Assembly: GCA_026929865.2 (NCBI GenBank)
Contig: CM049417.1
Span: forward strand, 16,523,501 to 16,587,500
Length of the DNA: 64,000 nt
From: Hyperoplus lanceolatus
Taxonomy: Eukaryota > Chordata > Actinopteri > Uranoscopiformes > Ammodytidae
Direction: 5' to 3'
How positions within the stretch are numbered: the first letter of the stretch is position 1; each line of letters opens with the position of its first letter. Under the pieces are notes generated by a model. That model saw nothing but the letters and a program-made list of their open reading frames with translations. It ran no database searches and had not been told where the DNA came from. Shown one piece after another: positions 11,579 through 23,066 of the stretch. The translations under genes were made by a program, and so were the position numbers.

Positions 11579-13121
11579 CATGCAGGGCAGTTGAGCAGTC
11601 AACACAAATTAGGAAGTATAGTCGACATGTGCAGAATGAAAACTCTGGTATTTGTGAGGACTTAGAGCTCTGCCAACAATAGTCACACTTGAGAAAACTT
11701 GGTCAGTCTCAGCTGCAACAAGTTCTTGTAGGACATTTCCAAAATGTTTGTATGACTCTGTTACTATCAGCTCTCAGAGAGCTTTCCAACACTGTCAGAT
11801 TTCCCGGACAACACTTTAAAGCTGAAGTAGTAGCTGTAATGGTTGAGAGAAGAGAGAAAGTGAGTGTTTGCAGTCAACAGTAAAGCAGAAATGATGAGTT
11901 AGGCACAAAGGCAACAGGGAGGCTAAAGCAAAGAACGCTGTCCTTGTGACCTTGGTGGAATCTTTACACTGGGGTCCAGTCACACAATCTCTGCAAACAT
12001 TAAGTTGGACATCACTCTTAACATAGACACACACACACACACACATACACATACATATTCTATACATGTGCATTATTGCCTTATGGATTTGTCAGAGACA
12101 TCAGTATGTAAATGGCTGTAGTGTCAACAGTGTTCTGTGTCTGCACACACATTAGCCTGTCTCAGCACTTTGGGTTTCAACCCGTGTCGATATCACTCTT
12201 CCATCAATAAAACAAATCACATTTCTTTCATTGCACAAATGAAGTTTGCATTGCATTGCTCCTTGTTGTGTTGTGTGGTATTGATTCTATTAAAGATGAT
12301 TGCAGGATAGGGCAGGTCGTTGTGTTTATGACGTATTTCCTCTAAATCAGTTTTGTTTTTTCAGTCAATAGTAACAATATTTTGTTGACATAAGCACACA
12401 CTGATTTCTGATTGTGTCTAAACGTGTAACACAATATGTTTTACTGTGCTCCAGAAAAAGACATGCAAACACAGGACCTAAAAGGCCTTGAGGGACCATA
12501 TTTTACGAAGACCTATACTCTACAAATACCAGTTTTATTAGGTACAACTAGTACTGTAATACAATAGCCCAGCAATAAACCCCACCTTCACGAATGTTCA
12601 GTTTTTCTTTAAACTTAAATGATGGTTTTGGAGAAAAAAACGTCTGTGTTGCTGCTGAACTGTAGCGGTATCTTCAACTGTTTGTGATGCAGTTGAAATT
12701 GCATTCTCCAAATGATCAAATAGCTAAATCAACATGAGAGCAGAATTTATTGAAAGACTGCTGTATTTGACTTCATTAGTTCAAGGCATCAATACAGTTC
12801 AGTTCATCATTATTGTTAAGTATTAACAGCATGTGAGGTGTTTTTGCATTCTGGATGTGGTAAGCAGTATTTGTTACAACATAAATGTTTCATTACAATG
12901 AAAAAGGAAGCAGGTTATCAGCATCTCGTTTGTTTTGGATATGAAATGTCCTAACTCAAGCTAGCAGGTTCAACCAAAACTCAGTATAACCCTTTCTTGC
13001 AATGTGTGCAATTTTCAAATTTGAAGAGCAAAATGGAGTGTTTTTGTCGCCGTGCCATTTTGCATCTTAAAAAAGCTTAGCTGTGTGATGCAGTCCGGCC
13101 AGCCACTCCATATAATTTCAG
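11579..13121. other. Non-coding sequence, probable intron
   Basis: Unique sequence between candidate exons, with a short (CA)n tract at 12029-12046. No other feature recognised. Confidence 0.4.
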
Positions 13122-13229
13122 CACAAGTGTGAGGGACACTTCCAGACACTAGTGGAGCTTGGTGAGAGCCTTAAGCTCTTGGAGACTCTGCAGGGAGAGT
13201 TGGCCAAAACAGAACCCTCTCATCCATGA
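13122..13229 (+). CDS. Open segment, possible alternative terminal exon or gene remnant
   Basis: An acceptor-like site (..tataatttcag) is followed by 35 sense codons and a TGA stop. The peptide begins HKCEGHFQTL and contains GESLKLLETLQGELAK, which looks helical and coding-like. It starts on a codon boundary, so it could be spliced in frame to the exon ending at 9430. The part from GESL onward recurs, in two pieces, at 17811-17853 and 18258-18280, with mostly synonymous differences. It may therefore be part of a dispersed repeat or pseudogene rather than a used exon. The polypyrimidine tract is weak. Confidence 0.3.
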   Translation, partial: HKCEGHFQTLVELGESLKLLETLQGELAKTEPSHP

Positions 13230-13766
13230 ACAGATTGCTATCCTAGGCAAACTATGAAGTCCCTATTGAAGAGGCCTTAAGCACCTCCAATGATTATTCA
13301 AAATATACACATGTGTAGCACACAATGCATAGCAGGTCTTTGTAATAGGTTACAGTGTGTTAAACAATACTAAATATTGACCTCATGTTAACATCTTCTA
13401 AGCATCTCACAGTTAGTGAGAGAAGGCTGCCTTCCATCAATATTTAATATTATTTACTGAGTGCAAATTAAAAGGCCTGTCATACTTTGCGCTGCTGATC
13501 ATAGTAATTGTGTGGGGATGCACAGAGGGAAATGACTAATTTGTTCTTTGATAGAAAGAAGATTTGACCCAGTAACAAGAACTTTGTTTCATGAATCTCA
13601 TTTCCTCTTCAAGTTAATCAGGAAGTAGTTTTTGAAGGACCTTTTGAACCCTCTGAAGTAAAACAGTCTTTATCTATGTCATCAGTGGAAGCCAATGGTA
13701 CAGTTTATACTATGACGGTACACATTCTCTACATGTGAGAGACTCTACAACTTTGTTTCCCCACAG

Positions 13767-13814
13767 GAGCAGATGATGTGTGAGGCACTGAAACAGGAGT
13801 CAGTTTGGCTCTAG
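13767..13814 (+). CDS. Candidate terminal coding exon, gene unknown
   Basis: A strong acceptor (..ctttgtttccccacag) is followed by 15 sense codons (EQMMCEALKQESVWL) and a TAG stop. The phase matches the donor at 9430, giving a continuous 60-codon reading of 9296-9430 plus this segment. The downstream sequence would be 3' untranslated region; I could not place its end. The short open length alone is weak evidence. The matched phase and the good acceptor carry the call. Confidence 0.42.
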   Translation, partial: EQMMCEALKQESVWL

Positions 13815-15065
13815 CATGGTGTTGACTGACGGGCTACCTCCTACTACGGAACACTAGAAGTTTTTCAAGAACACTCATCTTCTCCTCTTCAATAATGAGT
13901 CCCAGAGCGCAGGTCAGACATTATCTCACACCCTTTTTCTTCCTCCCTCTTTCCCCTCTGACAAATTAAAGGAAAAACCAACATAAAGTGTCCCAGAGAG
14001 AGATACTGGGAAGCCCCCAGAACAGCTTCTCTGGAGAGATGAAGTAGGTTTGTAATCGGGGTTATAACTGGTCGCTGTGCAGGCAATAGCTCATGATTGA
14101 CATCAATTTTCATTTCATTTAGTATGGTTTGTCATTTAGTTTGTAGTTAGTTTTTCATAACCTCTGAAGGCCGATTTCGTAATGAGTGTATTATTGTGTC
14201 TGTGTGTATCTAGTTTCTTGTATTGACATTTTGATTAATTTGTTTCAGGCTGTGCACATTTATCATAATTAGAACATTGAAAAAAGAAGCAAAGATAGCC
14301 AAGACTGACTCATTTTCATCCTGTAGTCCTCTTCCCGAATGTTAGACCAGCCCTACCTGCAGAGATTAGATGAATGTCATGTAATAATTGTATTTCAAGC
14401 ACATTGCACTTGCATTACACAATTGCAAAAGTGAAATTAAATAGATTGGAAAAAATGACTTCCATAAATTGCATATTTGTGCTAACCAAATTTGAGTTTT
14501 AGAACCTTGAGAGTGAGAACATTTTGCCTGGTCCCCTGGTACTTCAAAGGGCTGTTTTGAGGGTTAAGATTTGTTTTACGGAGTTAAAGTTAGTTAAGTT
14601 TTGTGTTAGTTTTGGGGTTAGGAATTTAATTGTGATTGTTAGTGCGTGTTTGTTTGCATATCACACACACAATCACACAGATATCTATCATTTTCTGGAG
14701 CATGGTTTAAGTTGCTGCGCATGTCTACTTGCTTGTGTGAGTGTGTGTGTTCATGTATGCACTTGCACGTTTGTATCCGTCCATCTGTGTCCCGTCCCCC
14801 AAAGACCAGATGACTCAGCTGGTTGCTTATTTGCGCGTGTGACATAATGCGAGGCCTCAGCCCTGACTGGCCTGGTGGGTGGTCTCGTCCTTGCATGGCA
14901 GAGCAGCAGGCTGAGGCATCTCTGTCTGCCTCCAGCACTCCCTTCTTCCTTCAAATCCTCTCACTCTCCCTCTGTTTTCATCTAACTGTCAAGTGGATTA
15001 ACAGGGGAAAGGCAGATCAAAACAACTATTACACATATGGTGAAATGCTATCACACTCAACTCAT
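13815..15065. other. Possible 3' untranslated region, then non-coding sequence
   Basis: If the exon at 13767 is real, its 3' UTR begins here. No clear polyadenylation site was assigned. The frames at 14524-14954 on both strands overlap each other and show no coding signature. Confidence 0.3.
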
Positions 15066-15069
15066 TTAA

Positions 15070-15428
15070 AGCTTTCGTGTGTAACTTCTCTCGCGCACCA
15101 ATGAGGAATTCTGAGTACAACAACACTGTCGGCACATCTTCATGACGCAAGTGATGGCACGTGGTTTTTATACCTTCTGCTGTACGGTCCAGGTTTTCCC
15201 TTAGCAGTAGAATCAACAACTTAAACATTTTCTTGGGCGCTTCTTGGGATTTTCTGAGCTCGGGGGGGGGGGGGCGACACCAGTTTGTACACGCGGCCAT
15301 ACTGAGAAACAGAGAGAGTTTTTTGGCGCTGATAGATAGGCTTAATCAACTTTGTGTCAACTCATTTGGTGATGGCTTCAATGTAACAGACATTAATTTA
15401 TATATGTAAGAGTTACTCACTATAGCCT
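15070..15428. mobile_element. TTAA-flanked MITE, complete copy
   Basis: The ends read AGCTTTCGTGTGTAACTTC and, reverse-complemented, AGGCTATAGTGAGTAACTC. They are imperfect inverted repeats flanked by TTAA at 15066-15069 and 15429-15432. The 359-bp body is non-coding and contains a 12-bp G run near 15261. A truncated relative in the opposite orientation lies at 63280. The TTAA target suggests piggyBac or Kolobok. Confidence 0.72.
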
Positions 15429-16044
15429 TTAAATAAACACATATTTATTGGGTATAACTTGACTTACAATCAGCTTTGTTTTGCCTTGTAGTACAATGTC
15501 CTTATGCATAGAGGGAATCTACTTTGGTGGGAAAAATGCAACCAATGCTGATGGCCAGCAGCCCAGCACCTTACTGCTGCTCTGACTGTCTCTCCTGCTC
15601 TCTCTTTTTCCTCCATCCCTACTGAACCATTACTGATCTATATGAGGCCTCATCAGAACCAATAGCCTGTATCTAATCTGTTCCTTGCTCCTGGTGATTT
15701 CTGACTACACGGCTGCTGCTCACTTCCAGAGTATAAGTGACGACTGACTGCAAGACACACCATGACTGATCTCCTATCCCGTCATCATTCCTCACTCCCT
15801 CACTGCCTCTCTTTCCCTTTCTAGATTTCCAGCTTGGTTTTCCCTTCACCTCAGTGTCCCTGCTGTGTGCCATCCCTATCCCCATAGCCACCTTGTTTTG
15901 TTGAATAGCTGAATGTTTACTCCATGTCGGCCCTCATCATCCATTGTCTGGGCCTCTGCTGGGAGGATTTGCTCTTCTCTTTCACATTTTATTTGTTCCC
16001 CTATTTGCTGTTTCCATTAAAGATGAAATTGAAATCTCCTGTGC

Positions 16045-16046
<2 letters not shown>

Positions 16047-16131
<85 letters not shown>

Positions 16132-16134
16132 CAT
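16047..16134. repeat. (CA)n microsatellite
   Basis: About 39 pure CA units followed by a short interrupted tail. It produces false poly-Thr-His and poly-Cys-Val frames. Confidence 0.97.
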
Positions 16135-17137
16135 ACAAAGACGAATAGAAAAACACACCCGTGCAACACAGGCGCAACTCTGCACACTGCCACACGCATC
16201 GGCAGACAAAACGACGTGCCGTGCCAAGGTATTTGAAAGAATACAAAGCTCTTGTCCTACTTTGGCTTTACCTTCCTCCCATCCTCTTGCTCCACTTCAC
16301 TCTCTCCTGCACCTCCTCTTCAGTTGTTGCGAGTGCTCTGGGAGAGAGTATGATATTTCTATTGTGTTGTATTTTGTTTTATTTTGCTTTTCCCTTTTGT
16401 CATAAAATAACTTTTTCCCCATCTGGTACTTTTTAATTCATTTAAAACCTCCTTACAAAAGTTTTTCACATATTCAACACCTTTTACTTCACTGGTCAAT
16501 ATCTCTCTACTGTAGGTCTTCCTTTTCCTGTAACAAAATTTAGCTGAGAAATCTTCATTAATAAGAAAAATACACTTCTCCTCGATCCACTTGAATTTAG
16601 ATCACCTCGCTTGTCCCCATTTTATTTTCCCAACACACAATGCTGAGCGTCTCGAAAGGCTGCGTCTTCTTTGTCAACGGTGTGACTTCTGAAACCCCTT
16701 CGGACAGGGTGTAGGAAGTGTCCAGGGAATTTTTCGGAAGAAAACAAAGGCAGTCTAGGGCAGGTTAATGAGGCCAGGAGGCAGCTTTGTGCGCTGCTTC
16801 ATCAGTATTCATCGGAGATCTCCCTCTCTCGCTCTCCCAATAATATCCCAGTCATTTGGGTCAGCCACATCACTGTGTGCCTCTGTGAAGGGCACACACC
16901 ATACACATTCACACACACACACACACACAGACAGAGAAAGAGAATTATTGGACAGTTTAATAGAAATACAGTCTCATCAAGCGTTCACTTCCTCATACTT
17001 TTTAATCATTAGCTATATCCTACAGTCTCTTTTTGTTATTTTTTCCCTCACTCCATCCATCTCTTTTAGTCTGACCCTCCCTTCTCTCTTTGATTCTCTG
17101 CTACTCTTCCTCTTTTTCCATCCCCCCACACGCAGCT
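16135..17137. other. Unique and CT-rich non-coding sequence
   Basis: CT-rich segments near 16260-16330 and 17040-17120 and a short CA tract at 16909-16929. No gene recognised. Confidence 0.45.
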
Positions 17138-17235
17138 CCCTCAATTAAGATAAAGTGGCTAATCATATATTAATTACATTAACATCTCCAATAGCTACTG
17201 CAAGTTATTGGTTCCTCATTAGGACCCCACTTACT
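17138..17235. promoter_or_regulatory. Candidate conserved-type enhancer core
   Basis: A short run of moderate-complexity sequence, rich in TAAT/ATTA homeodomain-type cores (caattaag, attaattac) and a GATA-type agataa, sits between low-complexity tracts. Sequence of this kind is typical of conserved vertebrate developmental enhancers. No alignment was possible. Confidence 0.2.
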
Positions 17236-17330
17236 TCAGCGCTAGGCCAGATTCCAACAACTGTAAGAACAGCAAAGTGCAGTAAAGGGGCCTAAGTGAA
17301 AGCAGATACGAGCTGCAGATGTGCCCGTCT

Positions 17331-17342
17331 GTGTGTGTGTGT

Positions 17343-17386
<44 letters not shown>

Positions 17387-17405
17387 CTCTCTCGCTCTCT
17401 CTTTC
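17331..17405. repeat. Compound (GT)n(CT)n microsatellite
   Basis: About 8 GT units run directly into about 28 CT units with minor interruptions. The polypurine/polypyrimidine half could form triplex DNA. All frames through it are artefacts. Confidence 0.95.
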
Positions 17406-17810
17406 TTTCTCCGGGACTTGCATGTTGGGACCTCGCCACCAAGCAGTGTGCACACAGGGACTGTGGGTCCAGACTATGAGTAGATGGGGAGGAAAGGGGA
17501 GAAAGCTGTTAAGATCAAATATCCTGTAAATCAAAGCTGTCGCACAAGTGAGTGGGGCCGTGGGAGCCCACTGTGTTTGCGGGGCTCCTGGCTTGCAGTG
17601 AAGGCCAGAGAGAGGATACCTGGGCCCCCAGCCAGCTCCCAACGTCCCATATGTCTCTCTTTTACCTTTTTCTCCTCTTTTTCTTTCCCCCCACATCTCT
17701 TCTCGTATTTTCACCCCTGACCTTTTCTCTTTCAATCTCCGCCTCCCTCCACCGTTTCCTACTGTACCCTCACTACTTACACTTTTCCTCACCACACAAC
17801 CCCATGTTTG

Positions 17811-17853
17811 GTGAGAGCCTAAAGCTATTGGAAACTATGCAGGGAGAGTTGGC
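17811..17853 (+). repeat. Repeat segment shared with 13154-13205, 5' piece
   Basis: It matches 13160-13204 closely and encodes GESLKLLETMQGELA in the same frame. Four of the five differences from the 13-kb copy that I count between aligned codons are synonymous. The match ends at a TAGGGGTG element terminus and resumes at 18258. Confidence 0.6.
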
Positions 17854-18237
17854 TAGGGGTGTAGATGATCATTTGCATTGCACAAAAAATGACTACAAAA
17901 AAAAATCTAAAATATGTTTGTAAAAGCCTTATGTTGTACAAGAATTCTCTTGTTAATACTATATCAGATTTGAATACTAATAATAATAATAAAAACAACT
18001 TATTAACAAATGACATGTATTATTTGTTAAAAAAACCTCTCTCTCAAGATAAAGCTCTCCATCTCTCTTTTTCTATCTCTCCTGGCTAGAAAAAAAGTGA
18101 TTGCAGATTGTTACTACAATCGGCGAAAGGCGTGTTTCGATTGCAAAATTTGTGACATACCCGATATTCTCATTTGTCCAATCCTTAAAATCAACAAATA
18201 CAATATTAGCGTGCACAATATATTTTGCCCTCCCCTA
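17854..18237. mobile_element. Small hAT-like insertion
   Basis: The left end reads TAGGGGTGTAGATGATC and the right end, reverse-complemented, TAGGGGAGGGCAAAATAT. Only the first 6-8 bases match well. The 384-bp unit interrupts a repeat that is continuous at 13.1 kb, so an insertion is well supported. The presumed 8-bp duplications (gagttggc and catttgtc) agree at only 5 of 8 positions, which suggests age or a wrong boundary. Confidence 0.45.
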
Positions 18238-18257
18238 CATTTGTCAAATACAGTCAC

Positions 18258-18280
18258 ATAATCCTCTCATCCATGAACAG
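18258..18280 (+). repeat. Repeat segment shared with 13214-13237, 3' piece
   Basis: CCTCTCATCCATGAACAGAT and the next few bases are identical to the 13.2-kb copy. This is the continuation of the piece at 17811-17853 beyond the insertion. Confidence 0.6.
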
Positions 18281-19135
18281 ATTGCCCTGACACACACACG
18301 TATACACACACACACACAAACCCAGCAACATGGCTGCTGTTATAACTAAACACCACATGCTGTAGATAACCTTCTCCACTCACAATGTTCCAGCTACTCC
18401 ACTGTCTAATTATGTGGCAGCTCTTTCTGAACACATTGCCACAGAGGTTTTAAATTAGCAGCGTGGCTTAATGTGGCAAGCACATGTAAAGTATCAGATC
18501 AGTTGGGAGTGTGTATTTGTGTGTATTTCTGTGTGCATGAAGTAGGGGTGTGACTTCATTAGGATGAGTTATGATATTAGACATTTCTGCACCATCTCTC
18601 TCTCTCTCTACCCTGTTATTTTCCTGCCTCTATTTGGATGTTATCAAGACACATGTAAAAGAATGTGTATTCCAGCTGACTTTTAGTTTTCCTTAGGCTG
18701 TGTGTTGCTATTTTTGCTACATCTGTGTTTGTATGTGTGCGCACCTGGCCACCTGCTTACATGTTTTGCGTGTTCTTTTTTTATGTCTTGATGACAGTGT
18801 GCTAAACGGCAGATTGCGGGTCTTTGCAGCAACATGGGGGCTTTGAAACAGGAGGAGATAACTATCCTATAAAGCTTCGGCTTCTTCAAGATTGAACTCT
18901 TCCTACTCAAAAATGCAAGGTCTGTTTCACCACCAAGCTCATTCTACTAACATACTGTATTGTAGCCCTTACATGACTTGACCTTATACACACTCCAGCA
19001 GAACAAGCAGAAGGACCAAAGGATGTGTGTGACCAAAATGTGCCAATCAGTCAAAAAGTGAGCAGGAGAAACAATATTTTAGTTCAGTCATTACATTAGC
19101 ATGACTTTAATCTACATGTACCAACACAGAAATAC
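18281..19135. other. Unique non-coding sequence with short CA and CT tracts
   Basis: A CA-rich tract lies at 18290-18320 and a short CT run at 18594-18609. Nothing else is recognised. Confidence 0.45.
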
Positions 19136-19618
19136 CGATTGGCAATCTTGACCCGCCATCGGAGTGCCTCCGCCGGCCAGCTTTGCTGGTGTTCGGGCGG
19201 ATGGTTCCTCCGGCCTGCGGGTTCGCCAACATTGGCCGCGAGGGCCATGGCGGGGTGGTTGGCCGACCCCTTCTCCCCCCGTCTCCTCACAGTTGTCCGC
19301 TCTGTAGCGAGATCAAGATGCCCCGTCTCCCCCAGATGTCCTTCAACGGACCCCGACGGGGGTGGTGGCTTCCTCCTCTGGAAAGGCCACCCATATTGCA
19401 GCGGGGCCTCCGGCAAACACAGTGTTTCTCAAACCCTTCCCACAACCCAGGGGACCCTTGTTGCCAAATCGATTTTGGGCCCTGACGCCTCATGGCTTCC
19501 CAACCCGTCTTATCCCGAGTGCCACACCAACCACGGTCCGCTGTGGGTAAGGCATTTTCGGGGGGATAGGGCATGAGCCGAGAGTCAACGGGAGGGCCCC
19601 CGCACCTCTGGCGCGGTT
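19136..19618. other. GC-rich block of unknown origin
   Basis: About 480 bp is far richer in G+C and CpG than any neighbour, with sharp edges. Long frames are open on both strands, which is expected when stop codons are scarce in GC-rich DNA. It abuts an 18S rRNA fragment. I do not recognise it as 18S, 28S or tRNA sequence. It may be part of an rDNA-linked insert, a retroelement 5' end or a transferred fragment. Confidence 0.55.
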
Positions 19619-19766
19619 CCTGCCAGTATCAACTTTCAATGGTATTTCCTGTGCCTACAATGGTGACCACGGGTAACGGGGAATCAGGGTTCGATTCCGG
19701 AGAGGGAGCCTGAGAAACGGCTACCACATCCAAGGAAGGCAGCAGGAGTGCAAATTCCCGACCCCC
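19619..19766 (+). pseudogene. 18S rRNA gene fragment
   Basis: About 148 bp matches the 5' domain of eukaryotic 18S rRNA, including ATGGTGACCACGGGTAACGG, the region around TTCGATTCCGGAGAGGGAGC, and the GGCTACCACATCCAAGGAAG helix. The central 90 bases look unchanged against the universal sequence. The two ends diverge (for example, bases are missing before the CCCGAC segment). This is an isolated non-functional fragment, presumably inserted, not an rDNA unit. Confidence 0.88.
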
Positions 19767-19837
19767 AATAGCCTAAAATATCAAGAAGAATTAGCTACCT
19801 CTTACATTGCCAACCATAAAAGGGGTTACATTTTCAG

Positions 19838-20139
19838 CAGGGTGGTGCTCCATCGCATACTTCCATCTCTACATCAAAGTTCCTCAAGGCGAAGAAGATC
19901 AAGGTGCTCCAGGACTGGCCAGCCCAGTCACCAGACATGAACATCATTGAGCATGTAGAGCAGGTAGAATGAAAGCGGAAGCATGGAAGACCAAACCAAA
20001 GAATCTTGATGAACTCTGGGAGGCATGTAAGACTGCTTTCTTTGCTATTCTTGATGATTTCATCAATAAATTGTATGAATCATTGTCAAACCGCATGTAT
20101 GCAGTCCTTCAAGCTCATGGAAGTCATACAAGATATTAA
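19838..20139 (+). pseudogene. Tc1-like transposase, C-terminal remnant
   Basis: The translation reads QGGAPSHTS, then VLQDWPAQSPDMNIIEHV, the Tc1-family region around the third catalytic acidic residue (SPD.N.IEH). A frameshift follows near 19966-19972. Another frame then continues with AWKTKPKNLDELWEACKTAF and ends LQAHGSHTRY before a TAA stop at 20137-20139. The N-terminal DNA-binding domain and the first catalytic residues are absent. The 3' non-coding tail of the element probably extends to about 20550. The 5' side is replaced by the 18S/GC-rich block. Confidence 0.85.
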
Positions 20140-20582
20140 ATATGGATCTCACAGCACCACTACTTACTTCATTGATGTTATGCAACATATTTTTGTATTT
20201 GAAGTAAAGTATTTGTTCAATTTTCACATTACTCTCTGTAGGCGACACAACTTGTCTTGCCAAAATCTGACCTTTCTGTCTTCATTAAATAATCAATATT
20301 TCTTCAGTGAAGCAAATTTATTTTAGTATATTAAACATAATTTGAATGCTGGTGATAATCAAGCATTTTCTTTATTTTTTTTCCAAATAATAGACTCCAG
20401 CTTGACCGTTACAAAGTGTAAAGGATTACATGTTTAGACAAGGTGGTTTCTGAACAATTAAATGCTGCAGTATTTAGTAGAATCACCTATTGGAGATTAG
20501 GATGTCCCTTAAATTGTAAAGAGTTTTTTTTCCCTTCCCAAACCTAGGTTGTATTTGTAGTTTTACCAACAACAAAGTAAAA

Positions 20583-20632
20583 AAAAATACCAAATGAAAA
20601 AGTAAGCAAAAATACCAAATGAAAAAGTAAGC
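20583..20632. repeat. 25-bp tandem duplication
   Basis: Two perfect head-to-tail copies of an A-rich 25-mer (AAAAATACCAAATGAAAAAG plus TAAGC). Confidence 0.9.
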
Positions 20633-20639
20633 AATATAT

Positions 20640-22988
20640 AATGGTTCATTTCTTTCTGTAGTGCAATGTTGTATAGAATACAACAAGATGTAAACAAGTT
20701 TTATTCAGTGTACTTTTGTGTTGATCAGCTCAGTCACCTGCCGAGTTTCAATTTATTGTGCAGTGTGGCATAGCAGTGGGTTTTGGGCTTAAAAATGGCT
20801 GCATAAATGTATTAGCTATGGGGTTTTAAAGGGATAGTTTGTGTTGTGGATTCTGGCCTTGTAACAGCTGTAAGTGTATTTCAAAAAGCACGTTAACACT
20901 GAGCTTTGACACGTGATAGAGTGCATGGAAATAACACCACAAGACCTGCTTTAAAAACTCCACAAAATCCAGAGAGAACTAAAGGTCACTTCTGCTAAGT
21001 TCATTAAATAGCTGCTGTTTCTAGCTTCCTTCTACAGTGTGACAGAAGCAGTTTAGTTATGATATATTAACTTGGACAAGTTAGGTTTTGTTTTATGCAA
21101 ATAAAACATAAATGCCAAAAGGAATTATTTGGTCAGTACACTACAATCTTCAACCTGTACTTTGATCTGTAGTCTCTGTAGCAAGAACAAAGAATAACAC
21201 TTTGTGTTTATAATGGATACTAAGTTTGCAGACTCATACGGGACCTTGTTAGAAGTATTTTTAGCTTTAGAGCCATAAACTCCCTGAAATGCACTTCACA
21301 GTGACAGCTAAACATTGTATGGCCTTCCCTCAGGATGCAAAGAAATGATTGCTAATATCACAAAATGCAATTCCTGGAAAATAAAGCCCTCAGCAGCTCT
21401 CACAATTGCATGAAACAGTAGTGAGGACTTGATCCTTGCCTAAGTGTTGGTATTTGGCCCAAATGATAGATGAAAATTGGTCCAAATACTTTATTCAACA
21501 TTCCAATGTATCGTCTATCAAATCAACAAGACATTGTCCTGGTTTATGCTGTACGTTGTCTCAAATGTAATGAACCTCTTCCTTCTGTCATTTTCTTTTT
21601 AACCCCAACCCTGCACATACTAGGTTTGATTCTTGTCCACAGAGCTTTGCCATAACTGCTAGTGATGCTAGGGTGATGCTGTAAAGGCATAATGATGATC
21701 TGGCAAATGATACAGGACCATAGAATAAGCTTTTTACTGTGGTTACTCCAGTCTGTTCTTCGGTTTTGCTGTATTATTTCCAAGGTCTTTCCCCTCATCA
21801 GTGTGTGTAGTTCCCAAAGGACCATCCAGCAGACATTTGCTGCTCTCTGTTCTCTCTCTGGGAGTGGCACCATATTGGAAAGCATATACACTTCCCTCCA
21901 AAGAAAAATCTCCCACATTTTTACTTCAGGCGTCTCCGTCCTGACTCATCCTATCCTTTTGGTCAGAGTTGGCGCTGGCACTGCCAAAAGTAAGATTGGG
22001 TCAGACTCTCTACGAAATTGTTTTTGACAAGAACCCAAAGGCAAGCAAATATGAATGGTCGACTTATCATCACTGATGTAACTTTTTATGAAGAGCCTTC
22101 CTCAGCTCACTGCACTTAGAGAATACCATGGAAATAAACAGATGATTAGATCTTGAGCTAAACCACAAAGCAGCTAAAGTCAAAAAAAGAGTAGAAGGCA
22201 AAAAAAGAGGGTTAGAAAATACAAACATGTTTACTCGGTGTATCCCCTGGTTTGTTCTAGTAGTTGATGAGGGTAATGAGAGAAAGAGAGAAACACATTG
22301 AGGGAGATGGCAAAGGAGTCTTGTCTGTATTAGACATGGGTGTATTCGCCTTGTGGTTAATGTCAAGTGTGGCTAAGGTACCTTGGTCTCTAAGGGGTTG
22401 CCGAGTGAGAGCACTGTTGCTGTGATTAAAACGGTGGAGAAGAGCCAGAGGGTGATAGTTGGCACAGATTCTGCTCGGTCTCCTCCCCCTTCATTGCACC
22501 CTCCATCCCTCTCCTCGCGGTGCCAGCTGTCAGTTATGTCAGTCAATGTGCTAATGATGCTCCTGTAGAGAGCTCAGAGCACAGTGATACATCTGTCATG
22601 CCCAGATATCTCTCTTTAAGCATTCCATAAATGGCCAAGTTTTGTATACTTAGTTGTTTTCGTGCAGGACACGCCACTCATGATCTATAAACATTTGCTT
22701 TTTGGAACTTTAATGTTGCCTCTGGCATGCTGTGGTCATTAATAGCACATTCACATATAGACCCCTTGTTTGAAACAGGATAACAAACTCACGTTCACAC
22801 AAATTTGAAGCATCCCTGTCACTGACCCAGGTGAATCCTCAGTTGACACTGTCCAAACAAGACCCAGGTGTGCTATTTGAATTAAAAATCATGTATCATG
22901 TACACAGCATTTTATTAATTAGAACTGTCTGTGCAATTAGTTATTTCAAATTTAATATCAGACTAACACTTTCTATTTTCTATTTCAT
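20640..22988. other. Unique non-coding sequence
   Basis: No recognised gene. A compact stretch at about 22385-22575 has balanced composition and few simple repeats and could be regulatory, but nothing specific is visible. The frames here lack splice or codon evidence. Confidence 0.4.
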
Positions 22989-23066
22989 TTATTTTGTATT
23001 CCGTTTTTGGAGCTACATGGCAAAATAATTTCCGCCGGGATAAAGAAACTATTATCTTATCTTAAA
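22989..23066 (+). mobile_element. LINE 3' end fragment
   Basis: The sequence ..aaaataatttccgccgggataaagaaac.. followed by a tattatcttatct tail resembles the 3' terminus of fish L2/Rex-type LINEs, which end in ..aatttcc..gggat(c)aataaag.. plus a short tandem tail. Only the tip of the element is recognisable. Confidence 0.5.

Noticed and set aside
17292..17795. 167-codon minus-strand Arg/Glu-rich frame
   Set aside because: A third of it is the (CT)n/(GT)n tract read in reverse; no splice or start context.
19139..19576. 145-codon frame in the GC-rich block
   Set aside because: Several frames on both strands are open here because stop codons are rare in GC-rich DNA. The composition is Pro/Gly/Arg/Ser with no domain.
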